Below, one piece after another: positions 11,152 through 26,100 of a stretch of 64,000 nucleotides of DNA. The stretch lies in contig JASFXZ010000026.1 of assembly GCA_032209605.1 (NCBI GenBank), positions 3,782,001 to 3,846,000 of the forward strand. Reading direction: 5' to 3'. A model generated the notes under the pieces. That model searched no databases and was not told the DNA's origin. It was given only the letters and a program-made list of their open reading frames with translations. Positions within the stretch are counted from its first letter, which is position 1; the number at the start of each line of letters is the position of its first letter. Made by a program: the position numbers and the translations under genes. The DNA is from Mactromeris polynyma. Its lineage: Eukaryota; Mollusca; Bivalvia; Venerida; Mactridae.

Positions 11152-14100
11152 ATGAGCAGGAGAGGTCGAAATGCAGAGAGAAGGTCAAACGGTGATGGCT
11201 GGGAAGAATGGGTATGTCTTGGGCCATAATTAGAATGTGTTAGTTTGTCTTAACTCTACCTACCCATGAAAATGGCTCCTACTCATAAATTTAAGGGGTC
11301 AAAGTAGGGAAATTTCAGTAGTTTTAGATATGAAACGGCTGTACGATTTCCAACCTTTTTAGGTGACGTCAATTCCAGAGATCATCACATGTGACATCAC
11401 CATGTACTGACAGTAAGCAATATTTGCCTCATATGGCAATATGAAAACGAAGTGACTATATATTGAGTAAATATTGTTTCCTGCTTGCTAATTGTGACAA
11501 TCACATTATTATTATAAAAATGCATTTTCTTGAAATGACGTCACTTACAGAAGAGATTGTAAATCCTATAGCAGCGCTTGAAGTAGTAAAAATGAAATGA
11601 GAATGGTAACTGTTCAGTTTTAGCTTATTAATTCAAGTGGTGAAAACCCCATATATTTAATAACGAATAAAGAACTATGACTGAGATTGTTAAATGTTTT
11701 GGTTTAGCTTATGCATGTTTATTTTTGCAACACATCTGACAAGTTTGGGGTTGAAAAAAATTGGTCAAGTAGAAAAACTTCTACAGAAATAGCCCAGGTT
11801 AATTTAGCTGTATATTGTGGTGCACTTCAGTCGTATAGTGACATACACCCCTAGTTTGAACCCTTTGACCTCCAGATAGCGATGGAGAGTTCTACCAACT
11901 GTGCTAATCATGGCGATTCTTCAGCACTGGTCAAGATTTGAACAGCCTGTCGACTAGGTTAATGTGTCACACCCTTTTCTGGTTAATAATAACCATGCCC
12001 CATCTACTGATGTTTGAGTATTACAATTGCTGCTATTTTTGTTTCATTTCTTGAAATCTACTGTTTACTATTGACATCAAATGTGCCCATAGTTTTGCAT
12101 GTTATAATACATGTATGTTTCAACCTGTCCAGAATTACACTACAACAATTTGCCTTTTACCGTACAGACAAATACATATTACAATTGCTCCCTTTTCATG
12201 GACATTGGTAATTCTGAGAGCATACACGTTTCCAGCAATACCGTTGTTTACCATTTTTTTGGGAGAAATACACAATTTCATAAAAAAAGTTTTTATTTAA
12301 AATCTTGATATTTTCAGGGTGGTTATATGAATGCTAAGCGACATAAACTTAAGGAACAGTTTGATCAAGAAGCTCCGACACAGTTGAAGAAAGAAGGCAG
12401 TGGTTCTAAGATATTCTCTGGCATCAGTATTTATGTCAATGGATATACCAGTAACTAATACTGCTTTGTTTTTACACCTTTTATAACATAACGTACAGTG
12501 TAAAGTGGTAATAACACCCATTTATTATTTTCGATAATTCACTAGTGAAATGACAACTCAAGTGTGTGCAATGTCACAACAAAACTAGCCTTGTTTTATA
12601 TGCCCCCACTCTGAAAGGGGGTGCATATAGATTTGTATGACCCAACTCTGAAAGAGGGGGCATATAGATTTGCCCTTGTCTGTCCTTCCGTCCGTTACAA
12701 AATCTTGTGTCACTCCAAAAGTATAAGAGCAAGAGTCATAAAACTTTACACGAATATTTACCATCCTGTGTAGTTGTGCACCTAGGGTTTCATGTTTGGC
12801 TGTGTCCAGTAAGTGCAAAGTTATGGCCCTTGACTTAGTTAAAACATAGCCTACAGAGTATGCAATCATGTGTCGCGCATATCTCCAAATGAATTTGAGC
12901 CAGAGGCATAAGACTTTACAGGAATGTTCACCAACCTGTATAGTTCTGCACCTGGGGTTTCATGTATGGTTACACCCAGTAAGTGCAAAGTTATGGTCCT
13001 TGACTTATCACCATAATCAGTACGGTTGTTCACTTGGTAATTATTATACCCATTCACAAACAATGAGCAGAATAATAGCGTTTGCTTTTGTGACAAAGGC
13101 TGCAAGTGGGGGCATCTGTGTCCTATGGACACATTTCTAGTTTGTTTTTAGAAGACTTGTTTAATAAATTCAATAAATATTGACCACTCATATAAGAGCC
13201 TCTATGTATAAATCTGTCTGGAGCATTATCAGGCTTCACAATAGTTGCATGACGGTCTGACGTGTCTGACACACTATATCATATTTATTGCATATGTTAC
13301 TAAATATTGTAACAAAATTGCTCTGTATATAACCATATATATAGCAGCCATTTTTTCAGTTTTTGGGGAAGTACGCATGGTCCTTTTGATAGGGGAAATT
13401 TGCATCATGAATCACCAAATTTGGGTATACATAGGCTAAAATTTTAGATAATTATATTGAAGCGGGATTTTCTTTCTAAGTGTGGAAAAATATACACCTT
13501 TTTCTTAGGTGAACGGGGCCAATATTGGCTCCAAATTTGCCATAAAAAGGGCTGTATAGATTACATGAGGCCAATATCTATGATCATGTAAGATGGTGTG
13601 CCAAATGTCAATATTTGGCATATTTCCAGTGTGCTGTCATTGTTAAGCGTGGGAAATTTGATGTCATTTGTTAGCTTTAGTCAGGTCTTATGTTTCGTTT
13701 TTGTTTAGATTTACTAGGTTTACTGCCATTTTTGTTTAGATTTACTAGGTTTACTGCCGTTTTTGTTTAGATTTACTAGGTTTACTGCCATTTTTGTTTA
13801 GATTTACTAGGTTTACTGCCATTTTTGTTTAGATTTACTAGGTTTAAGGCCATTTTTCAATATTTCTTACCTGACAATGATAAACAACACATGTATGACT
13901 TTTTTATGTTCTGCACTAAACTACTACTGTACTAACTGACTATAATAACAATTACTCATGGACAAAGACTTTAATAACATAATAAAAACTAGGAAACTGA
14001 GTGTGTTCATGAAAGAAATTATTTGTAAATTTAAATAAATGCCAGACTTGAAACATCCGAAAATAAATATATTTCTTGTATACATACTTAAAACAAAATT

Positions 14101-17100
14101 AGAATAAAAAATAGCTTCTCCCGCAATATTTGTTTATCATGTACAATTGTGTTTCTTGTGCATGATGCATTGATTTTCTTATTGTAATTGCCTCTTTACC
14201 ATTGTATTAGTATTTTGTATATTATGTACTCATGTTTTACATGAACTGAGATATGTAAATTAACTGTTTTATGTTTTAGAGCCTTCGTCTGATGAATTAA
14301 AGCGTTTGATGATGTTGCATGGCGGGAACTATGAACATTATTTATATCGCACACGAGTCACACACGTTATTGCTACCAATTTACCAAACAGTAAAGTGAA
14401 AGAATTAAAAGGCTTGAAAGTTGTTAGACCAGAATGGATTACTGACAGGTAATATTGTTTGGTTTGAGGGTTTATTTTGGCTAGTTAGGAAGATGACCCA
14501 TACCCTTCAAATTGGGAATTTTTGCATGTTAATCTTAGAATTTGGGAAATATGTCTAGAAATTACAGCAAAGTTTTAGGAATAAAATTAAATGATGTAGT
14601 GATTTAAAATCAACAATTGCTACATACAAATGTATATAAACTGCCTGTGAGTGAAGAACCTCGATCTTTGAAAATTTTATGCTTAATTGAACAAAAACAT
14701 TTTGAGATTTTTTTCAGATTATAAAATTTAAACAATGTGTTGATTTTTCTTTCATTTTCAGTATTGCTGCTGGAAAGCTTGTATCGTATACCAAGTATTT
14801 GTTGTACACAGCACAGTCTGGCGGGATACAGAAGGGTTTACAATCTTATACAACCACACAACAAGACTATAACCACTCTATTGTAGGTACACAGTCTAGA
14901 CAAGTTGATACACAGTCTACCAGACTATTTAATTCCGAAAGTGACAATACTGAAAACCAATCATGTTCTAAGGACAAGTTCGATAATGTCGAGTTGGATC
15001 TTGATGATGGAGACCTGGTTAAAATTAACCAAAGTCATGTAAACAACAGCAATTTAGTAGTAAATGAGAGAAAAGTACATGGTGATACAATTTATGATGT
15101 TCCTAGTGCAAGTAGAGCTGTGTCTAGTCATGTTTCACCAGCCACAGCAGGAGACCCGAAGTTTTTGAATGAATTCTACAGCAATTCAAGATTACATTTC
15201 TTGTCAACTTGGAAAGCTGAATGGAAAAGTTATGTAAATGAGCTACAAAACAAGGGAGATAATTTTCCAGACAGAGAAAGACTCAGAAAGATTGTAATAG
15301 AAAGGGAGCTTACTCCTGATGAATTAGTTGAAAACTCTTCAAAAAGGAGATGCGTAATGCTTGTTGATATGGACTGTTTCTTTGTTTCTGTTGGTCTGAG
15401 AAAAAGACCGGATTTGAAAGGTAAACCAGTCGCTGTAACTCATTCTAGGGGTAAAGGGTACAAACCTGACCCCAAATCTGATCTGAACTTTGAGAGACAG
15501 CAATGGGAACTTAAAAGGCTTCAAGGAGGTAAAAAGGGTCGGCGTAAGACTGGGCAAGTTTTAATGCCTGAAATCAAGGAAGGTATGTACTACAAATCTG
15601 TCTCAGTCTTGTTAAAATATTTGAATTGTGTTCTTTTTCAAAGCATGTTATTTTTGGTAAAAGTTGTCTGAAACTGTCAAATTCAGTGTTATATGCCTAA
15701 AGTTCTTCTGTACAGCATTTATTTATTTATTCATTGAAAATTTAACAAAATAAGACCCATTTTTATCGACAAGATTGTCATTTCATACCAAATATGTAAA
15801 AAGTGTTTTACATACAAAATTTACATAAATTAAGTTGTGTTCCTTAAAATGTTGCTGAGACCAGTAGTTTGTGTACATTATTGTAACTTTATTCAGGAGA
15901 TACAAGCTTTCCAGATATTTCTGACTCAGACGACAGTGATACTGATGATGTCATTAATGATGTCAGTGATGTAGTGAAAGAATCGACGGAATCATTTCAT
16001 TCTATGGCAGAGATTGCTTCATGTAGTTATGAAGCCAGAAAGGTAATATCTCACTCTTGTGACCTTGGGCTGCAGGTTTTCCCTTGAATTTGTGATGAGC
16101 AAGGTCACATATCGGACTTCAGTGTCATTTTAAATTTTAGGGGGTCAGTTTTTATGCCCCAGCCATATACAATTATATGTGTATACAACAAACCTTATAT
16201 GTGTGCAGGTATACATTTGACCGTATCTTGGTCAATATTAGTCTGATCTTGCTGCAATGTAGTACAAATATAGTGTAGATACCCGGCATAAATTCTTTTA
16301 CTATTTCATATAAAAAATCCACGGATTGAACAAATAAAATCAATAAATGTGATGTGATAAAAATAAAAACTGCAGCTCTTAAAGATGATCTGATTGATTG
16401 GAAAGACTCTAATAGCGTGTATGCACACCCTGAATCAACGCACCGTGTAATTTAAATCGATAAATTAGACCAGAGTATCATAATATGCACATCGCCAATA
16501 GACAAAATTTCGTGTAGAAATGATAATTAATAAAAAAGGTTATTTGACATTAAAAAAGTGCACACATATAAGTTTTGTTAAGTGTATATAGTTGCTGCTC
16601 TGTGTGTCTCAGAATAGCCAGTTCTATAATAGAATAGCATAGGTTTTGCAGATTAATTTCTCATCAAATTTGTTTGCCAATTTTTGAAAACTAGCTCCAG
16701 GGTAGCTGTTAGTAATTGAATCTTAATATGACCTATAGTTCTATATACAGAAATACCTCTATAATAAGACCACCCAAAACTTAGAAATTATGTTCTTGAT
16801 TTTGAGATGGTCTTATTATTGAGGTGGTCTTTAAGTGATGTTTAACTGTATATTAATGTCATCGTCATATAATAAGTACAGGGTTTGCACTAGGTGCTGA
16901 ATATCAAGAGTCATATGGATACGTTTTGACTAGAGTTTACCATTTTATTGCAAAATAATCTTTAATTTAGAGAAAAATTGACCCTTTCAGCCAAAATCCT
17001 TAGGGTCGAAATGTTGCTTTTTGAAAATTCTGGGGGTCAAGGGGTCAACTTCAGGGTCAAATGGAACCTCTGCAGTACCATGTTTTATTGAAGATAAGTG

Positions 17101-20100
17101 GAGTTTTAATTGAGAACTCTACTTTATATTTTATCAGACTGGTGTAAGAAATGGTATGTTTATGGGCAGAGCTAAAGGTATATGTCCAGAACTTGTTACC
17201 ATTCCGTATGACTTTAATGGCTACAAGGAGGTGTCCAGAATCTTGTATGATACTGTTGCAAGGTATTGTTTAATTCTTATACGTTGTCATTATATTTATA
17301 AGTACAGTATAATCTCAATAATACTTCCACCCTTAGGACTATTGAATACTGATCTTCTTTTTGAGGTGGTGATAATATTGAGATTGAATAAAGAGCAAAA
17401 CAGGTTTTACTGTATTATGAGATGCAGTTTTTGCATTTTAATTCAAGATATTTTCAAAACTTTTAAGTTATACCATGCTCATTTTTGTTCATTTGCTTAT
17501 CTAAACAAACATGGAAATATACTTCATATTGTTAAAACATCAAGTGTACAATATTATCAAATAATACACTAATAATATATTCCTCTGTATTTGTTGAAAA
17601 AAATAAGTTTTATCATAATGGGAAATGTTTAATTTGTTAATAAAAAGATAAACAAGATATATTTTACTGGTTTATCATTCATTGCAATGGTTCTTTTACA
17701 AAAAAGTGTGTACAATCAGGCATTTCTCTGTATCATTTATGTATGCATATAGGCATAATTGGCATGCACCGTGATTGTTAAATTGAAACCCCAAAAATTA
17801 AACCAATCAAATCAATGCAGCATGCACCATGATTGTGAAATTAAAACTCTTAAAATTTAACCAATCAAATCAACATAGCATGCACCATGATTGATGATTA
17901 AGTCCATCCCCTTTAGTCAACCTTCGAGTTAAACTCAACCACTGAAGATGTAGCACTACAAACTGCAAAGAAAACATAAGAAACTATGATACAACTACCA
18001 GAAATTGTAATTGATTGAACATAATTGGCATATTACAGTTACACTCATGATATAGAAGCCGTCAGCTGTGATGAAATGTTAATTGACTGTACTGATCTAC
18101 TGAGGAACACAGGTGCCACACCACTGGAGTTCTCTTCTTTATTACGATCAGAGATATTTGAAAAGACTGGATGTACTGCTTCAGCAGGCATTGGTAAGTT
18201 TCTTCATTGTTCCTTCACTTTGTAGGGTGGGGGGTCTTTATATAGTAACGCCTCACTTACAAAAAACCTCAATATCTGGACCACCTCAAAATTCCGAACA
18301 CAATTTTCATGGCCATTATCACTGTTTTGCCCTTTATTCAATCTCAATATAAAGATGACCTCAATAATGAGACAAATTTTCAATGGTCCCAAGCATGGTC
18401 TTATTATCGAGGTCGTACTGTACATGTTTTTCCATCCTGTGATCCATCTGTTCAAGCTTCTTGTCTCTCTGAAGTTTGTGTTGGGCATTTATCCTTAAGT
18501 GTGTGGCCTAGAGAAACAAAACCTGATTACTAGTTAGCCGATGAAGGTACACCAGCTACTGACCTTAGATTCAATCAGTAAGGACAGAGTTATGGCCCAT
18601 GACATTGTAAAAATTGCTAGTGAAAAGTAAGGGTGTCGCGATACGATTATCTCATGATATGATGTTTATCGCGAAACTGCTATCACGGTACTATACATAT
18701 CACAATATGATGTAACATGCTCACGTGGGCAAGACACTGTTTAACTAATCCAAATGCACCATCCTGTATACGATTGTTTCTCGGTCAAACCTATACAGTA
18801 GTTAGATATCCATGAGAGCTCGGTTCCTTTCAAAAACCAGCCTGATCTACCCATGCATAACTTGATTATGACCCTGAAAATAGTCAAAATTGCTAAAATA
18901 TAGCTTGTATCACAATAGAGCCATCATGTATCATCCGATGTTTACCCAACTTATTCAGTACTTAGATATTTCTGAATCTCGGTTCTTTTTGAAAACCAGC
19001 CAAATACAGCCAATAACATTGGAAACATTCCTAAAATTGAGCTTGTGAACACGATAGCCTTCATTTATTATCTGATGATTACCAAACTTATGCATAAGAG
19101 ATCCTTGAATGCTCAGTTCCTTTCGAAAATGCATGGCAGGGTTATGGCCCCTTGACAATGACAAAATTGCTATACATGAGCTTGTGAATAGAGTTTATAT
19201 TGTTTATTTGATCTTCACCAAACTTGGGCAATAGTTTGATATTCATGCGACCTTGTTTCATTTTGAAAAACAGACAGATCCGTGCATGCATGACTGCATT
19301 ATGACCCTTTGAAATTGGCAAGATTTCTGTATTCAATAGAGCCTCCAGAAGTGCCTTCTCAGAACTTAAAGACAAATAGTGACCAAATTGGCCATCCAAT
19401 AGACCACAGGCCCTCATGGGCCTCTTGTTTTGTTCTTGACAGGAAATAAGTAGTGTAAAGTAAATACTCATAGCTTACGCCAGTACTTAATATTTCCTTA
19501 CCATTTATGTTCAAAGTGTAGCATTTGGAGCACTTTTGTTATTCTTTATGATATATTGTGATGCATATCCGTATTATGATAGCCATGTCTTGGTATGTAT
19601 CTTATCGCGTTATGTCCGTATCGTCTCACCTTTAGAATTTATGTTGGACATTCAACGAATATGAACCATTATTTTCTTTGTTGCCTAGGTTCTAGTATAT
19701 TACTTGCTCGAATGGCTACAAGGAAAGCAAAACCCAATGGACAGTTTCATTTAACAGAAAGTTTGGTAGTTGATTATATCAGAAGTCAGCCAGTGAAAGA
19801 TTTGCCTGGTAAGTTTATTCTTGTATCATCTAACAAGTTAGTTGAGGTTTTCTATTTGATTTCTAAACAAGCTTGTTATTGATTAGAAGTATTGCCCTTT
19901 CTCTTCCAATCCTATGTAATAAATGAGCTGTTCTATGATAAAGCCTGTATTTGTGACCAAGAATTCATTTTCAGGTTTTTATACGCCTGTTCAATGAACA
20001 GGACTTTATAGTTTCACCTGTGGCGTACAGATGGGCATTTGGAGTGGCGGGTGTGAGGCTGTCCGATCAATAACTTTAGAAGCATTTGTCCAATCATCAC

Positions 20101-23100
20101 CAAATCAGGTCAATATGTGTATGGGCATAATAACTCTGACTAGTTCATTAACCAGCCATATTGCTCCACTGACTCAGGAGTTATAGCCCTTTAATTTTAG
20201 AAGTTACCTAAAACAGGTCTTGTCAGATCAATAGTTTAGAAGCATTTGTCCAATCATCACCGAATTGGTCAGAATGTGTTTTGGCATAATATATCGGATA
20301 TGTTCAATAACCTGCCAAATCGCTCCAGCCACTCGGGAGTTATCACCCTTTAATTATAGAAATTACCTAAAATTTGTCTTATATAATACTTTTTACAATC
20401 ATTTTCTTCACACTCCAGTGACATAACTGTAGAAAGGGCATATTTTGCGATAGTCGGGGCTCGTGTTATGTTTTCTAACAGATACATTTTTAACCAAGTT
20501 TTCAACAAAAACTGGGTTATAAGAATGACAATGTTGTTGGGCTGGCAGGTTGCCGTCAATCTGATGGTTTCTGGCAAATAACTTCACCATCACCAAACAT
20601 GTGAAGAACTCGCTTGGGATTGCTTGTTGGGCCGTTGGTCCCATGATACATCAATATCCTTTCTACCGATGACAGCTCTACTGATTATTTTCTGTTTGAA
20701 ACTTTCTTATGACTTCCTTGTTACTTGTCCCGCCAGCCATATTCCAGTCTCCGACTGCTTCTTGTAAATTGTGTTCCACTTTCTAGGTGTGGGCTGGTCT
20801 CTCACTAAGAGATTTGAAGCATTAAAAGTGATAACCTGTGGAGATTTACAGAGAATCAGTCTAGAATCATTACAAAAAGAATTTGGGCCGAAAACTGGCC
20901 AATCATTGTACAGATATTGCCGTGGGCTTGATGATCGACTAGTCAAAATGGAGCAACAAAGAAAATCAGTCTCTGCTGAAGTGAATTATGGTATAAGGTT
21001 TACGTTGGTAAGTTTTCTTTAGAGAAATTTTCAAAACATTTGATATATATTACACAATCGGTAACCAAGTTTGAAGTTGGTATATTGGAGTCATCTAACA
21101 GTCATGTGGTCCATTGGTATAAGCATTGCTTAGATAAGGGCCCTTGAAATTTGATAGAACGTGTATTGCAGTTATACTGTGTATATCGAAGTTTCAACAT
21201 GTTTAGGCTACCTGTATCTTTTACCAATAATGTAACAAGAAATCATTTATGTAAGTGCCTGTGACAAAGCAATATTAACAAGTGCACTCTGGTGAGGGAA
21301 ATATCAATTAGTAAAACATTATATTACATTAAACCTCACTTAAAAGAACAACTCAATAATAAGACCTCAAAAATTAAGAACATAATTTTCAAGTCCATTT
21401 TCACTGTTTTGTTCTTTATTCAACCTCAATATTAAGACCACCTCAATATTAAGACAAGTTTTCAAGGGTCCCAAGGGTAGGTCTTATTATTGAGGTTCGA
21501 CTGTGTATCTTACTGTATAGTAAACCAGATCCATTTATTTGCAGGATTCAGAGGCTGTGAAGTTTATGGAAGAATTATCATCGGAAGTTTGTTCTAGACT
21601 GAAGAGTATCAAAATGAAGGGGAAAAGTATCACTTTGAAATTAATGGTTCGAAGAAAAGATGCGCCGAAAGAGACATCAAAGTTTATGGGTATAAAAGTG
21701 TTTATTATAGTGTTACCCCTACTTAAAGGGCCAGCCATTTCTGACTTATTAAATACCTATTTTCTGAGCACATTTGCTTCCCATATCCCATCCTCTAATG
21801 CCAGGTACCACATAGGTAGGCACAAGGTAACCATTATTTAACTAGATAGCGCTCGCCAACCATCCATGTCAGAATGAACCCATATCGGATTCGAACCTTC
21901 GACCTCCAGCTCCCAAGGTGGAGGGGTATATTTAAACTAATCTTATTCACCTATTTTAATATGCTGCATTTTTCACAACTTGATTGGTCCACAACGTTCC
22001 AAACTTAAAAAGGGACTTAAATTGAGAAATTGTGTACCCGAAATTGTGCTGGTAGGTTTACTTTATTTATAACATAATTAACAGTGTAGAGGGGTAATAA
22101 CACTTGTGTATTATTTCGATAATTCCTTAGTGAAATAACTCAATGGATGCGACGTCACAACAAAACTAGCGTGACATAGATGCGCTTCCATGATGTTGAC
22201 ATTGTTAAGAAAATTTTTGTATGATGTATAACATTTTATGTCATTGAACAATATTGTCTTGTGATTTTGAATATATGTGATATACTCATTTGAACTCGTA
22301 TCCTGTGGCTGAAACATGAAAACTACTTATGAATGTGTCAACTTTTGTTCACCAAATACCGAATTACGCACATCATACTTTGCTTGCATAAAGGGGGTTA
22401 AGGTATTGTTTTAGCGAAAATCAGCTGTTTATGCTGTAATGTCATAAATAGAATCTTAATATGTGCTCATTTTTATTGAATTGATCAAACTCGTCTTCTA
22501 AATCCGATTAAACTCTGCAAAGCCTCATTTTTAACTTTTTTGATGCCTCATTTAATAAATTCAATAAATAATAACCACTCGTATAAATTAATGAAAATAA
22601 GATTATTTATATGTAGACAGTTTGCTAAATGGTTACTATTTTTTGTTATCAGTGCCTGCTGGTTTAGTCTCCATCATACTCTTCATTTTGTAGGTCATGG
22701 TATTTGTAACAATTTTTCGAAGTCGGTCACTCTTCCCATGTCCACTGATGAGCCAAGGATTGTTGCTAAGGAAACAGTGGGTTTACTACGACAACATAAA
22801 GTGGAACCTGGAGATCTGAGAGGGGTAATGTGTGTTACTTGTGTGCAAAGTTTGTGTTATTTCTGAATCTAGAATATGTTTGTCTTGTCTGCAGAAACTA
22901 CTCAATATGTTGTATTATTTAACTCCAAAGAAGATGAATAATTTAGGTGACTGTCAGCTATAATAAATGATATACAGCAAAACCTTACTTAAAAACCACC
23001 TCAATAATAAGAACACCTCAAAATTAAGACCACAATTTTCGAGTCCATTTTGCCTGTTTTGCTCTTTATGCAACATCAATAAGACAACCAGTTTTCAAGT

Positions 23101-26100
23101 GGTCAGATTATTGAGGTTTTACTGTGACAGCATTATGCATCACTCCATTGTCTTGTGAGGAGGTTGGGTGGTGATCTTTGCAGGGTTTGAAATCACAACC
23201 CTACGGTAGAGTGGTCAACCTTCCTGTTAGAGTGGTCAACCTTCCTGTAAGAGTGGTCAACCTTCCTGTTAGAGTGGTCAAAGCCTATGGGTAGCATAAT
23301 CAAGCCTTCGGGTAGAGTTGACAACTCCTTCTCCACTATACTATTTTTACTCCCTAATAAATAATGATGATCTGACCTTAAAAAATAATCAGTGGGCGGG
23401 GCATGTTCAACTAGGTGGAAGATACTGGGCGATCATGGTTTCGTTTGAAACTTGCCATTTTGTATATACTAAACTTATTGTCTTTGCATAAGTAAGGATG
23501 TATTATAATGTCATACCTACCTTAAACACAGTCCGTAGGCTACAGGTTCGGGAGATTTATTGTAAACTTCAAACATCATTTATGAACTGTAGCTCAGATT
23601 GTTATTTATTATGCCCCCCTTGCACATGTCGGTCGGTATTTCCGTCCGTCCGTAATCTTTTTGTTTCCAATCAATAACTCGAGAACCCTTGACCTATCAT
23701 TGTCAAACTCGGTCCACGCATTCATCTCAGGTAGCAGAGGAACCCTATTGATTTTGGGGTCACAGGGTCAAAGGCGAGGTCACATGGGACATAATGTTTT
23801 ACAAACATCTCTTGTTCCTATTGTTTTAGATTGGAATACAAATGCAGAAACTGGAACCAGCTGAAGTAGGAACTGTGGGAATCAATAAAAGGTTACCCAG
23901 CATTCTAAACTATACTGTGAATACAAAATCTATGTTATCAGAAAGTAAGCATGATAATCCAAAGTCAGATAACTGTGTTCAAGATTCTGGTGTACTCAAT
24001 AATATAAACGATAGAGGCAAGCCGGGGACCATTAAGTGTGATGATTCAATGGAACCCAGACCAGAAACCAGTATTGGAGATTTTGTTAGAACAAAGCATT
24101 TACAAGGAACCAGCGTTACTGAAGTATCGGGAACCGAAACCATAGATTCAACAGGAAATGTGGGAACTAACAATAAATTGAAACAAAATATGCCAACCTT
24201 TAGTAATGGTCCTAATGACATGGAAGTATATGATGATGTTATTGAAACTCCTGCTAGATCACTTGATGTTGAACCTGTTGATCAAGATCTTGTTGAAGAT
24301 TTAGGAAGGTTAGTCAAAATTCGTTCACATGTCTTTAATATTTACTAGCATTTGTGCCGCTTGTTATTTTGAATTTCATTGATGACAAGATCATTCAAAA
24401 CAGAAATTGGAAGTTTGGATATCTTTGTACATTTTACTGATCTTCTAAAGGAAAACATTCTCCTTGTATTAACTACAGTAAATCTACAATAATAAGTCTA
24501 CCCTTGGGACCCTTGAAAACTGGTTTAATATTGAGGTGGTCTTAACATTGGGGTTGAATAAAGAGCAAAACTGTGACAGTGGACTTGAAAATTGGGTTCT
24601 TAATTTTGAGGTTTTTTTACCTTTCATTGTTTCATGATTTTGGATAAATTTCAAACACAAATTACAAAATCGGTTGACTTGTCTTGTGTTTATTATTCAC
24701 TTATTATGCTATTATTTATGCAGGGAACAGTTGGTTAGAGTATATTGTAGGGCTACAACGTTACAGAAGTCTCTTCATTCTGTTTCAATTTCTACCCTAA
24801 ATGTTTTTCGATTCAGTTATATAAATATATGAAATTAAAGTTAACAGTCCCTAGCTGTGTAACTTAAAGATAATGAGTATAAACTTTTGACTCATCTAAC
24901 TTAAATACTGCTTCTGATGCACTGATTGGAATATTCGCGCGACCGTACCGAACCTTACCATGAGAAATAAGATCTGGAAGTAATCTAACTTCGGTTAATC
25001 ATTGCCTTCCTAGTACATAGTTATGATACAATCTGTTGACTTTGATTAGATACAAATTCTTGTGTTGGTTTTTTACAGGAGATTTGAAGCTCAATCACAA
25101 TTACCTCCCTTGCCAAGTTTTCCAGATATCAGAACTCCCGAGAGTGCAAAGAAAGTTGTTCTCTCCAAAACTCCTGACATACCTACACAAGAGGTTGACT
25201 ATTTCCCATCACCTTCACAGGTATTGTTTGTATTGTCATGTTATGTTTTAGTTCTTTTGAGCACTAAGTGCTCATAGTGAGCAATTAGGATCTTTGGATA
25301 CATGTGCGTCGTCGTCCATTGTGCATTATCCATCATTGTTTCCTTTAAAGACATTTCTTCCTAAATCGTTGAATGGATTTTGTCAAAAGGTGGTTTTCTT
25401 TTCATGGTTATGTATCAGGTTTACTTATTTCAGGTTGATCCGGAGGTTTTGAGGGAACTTCCAGTTGAAATTCGAGAACAAATTGAAAAGGAGATTGGTA
25501 ATAGACGAAAACGAAAGATGGAATCTAAAGTTTCGGCAGATGTTGTAAAATCTGCATCTCATGCAGGTTGTTCCACTTGGCAACCAGACAGGGGAGAGAA
25601 CTCTCCTGACAATGGAAATCAAAACAAGGGAGGTAATAAGTCAGAAGGCACAATTGTTGCATTACCCTCACCATCTCAGGTAATTTAAACTAATGAATGT
25701 GTATTCTTTTATTATGCCCCCTTCAAACGACCATTGAGTGTTACCCCTGTCCGTCCATGTGTGTGTGTGTGTGAAAAACTGGTTTCCAATCAATAACTCA
25801 TGAAAAGTTTGATGGACTTATGGATATAAGCATAGTATTAAAAAATGTATCATGTTTGATTAAGGTTACCATCCAACAATATGTGGAGGATTTAATCACA
25901 ATTGTGAATCATATGAAAAATTGTTTTCAAAATGTGTTTTACCAATTCTTGATTTTTGCTCGAAAGTTAATAGGTTTACAGAAATCTTTCTAATAGGTGT
26001 TTAACATTTTGTTTGACTTCACTTCAGCACAACTTATACAACTATCATTTCAGATTGACCCAAGCTGTATGGACGCTCTCCCTGAGTCATTGCAGGCGGA

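Noticed and set aside
18955..19471. Minus-strand frames inside REV1 intron 7
   Set aside because: Fall in a dispersed repeat with internal near-repeats; no protein family recognised.
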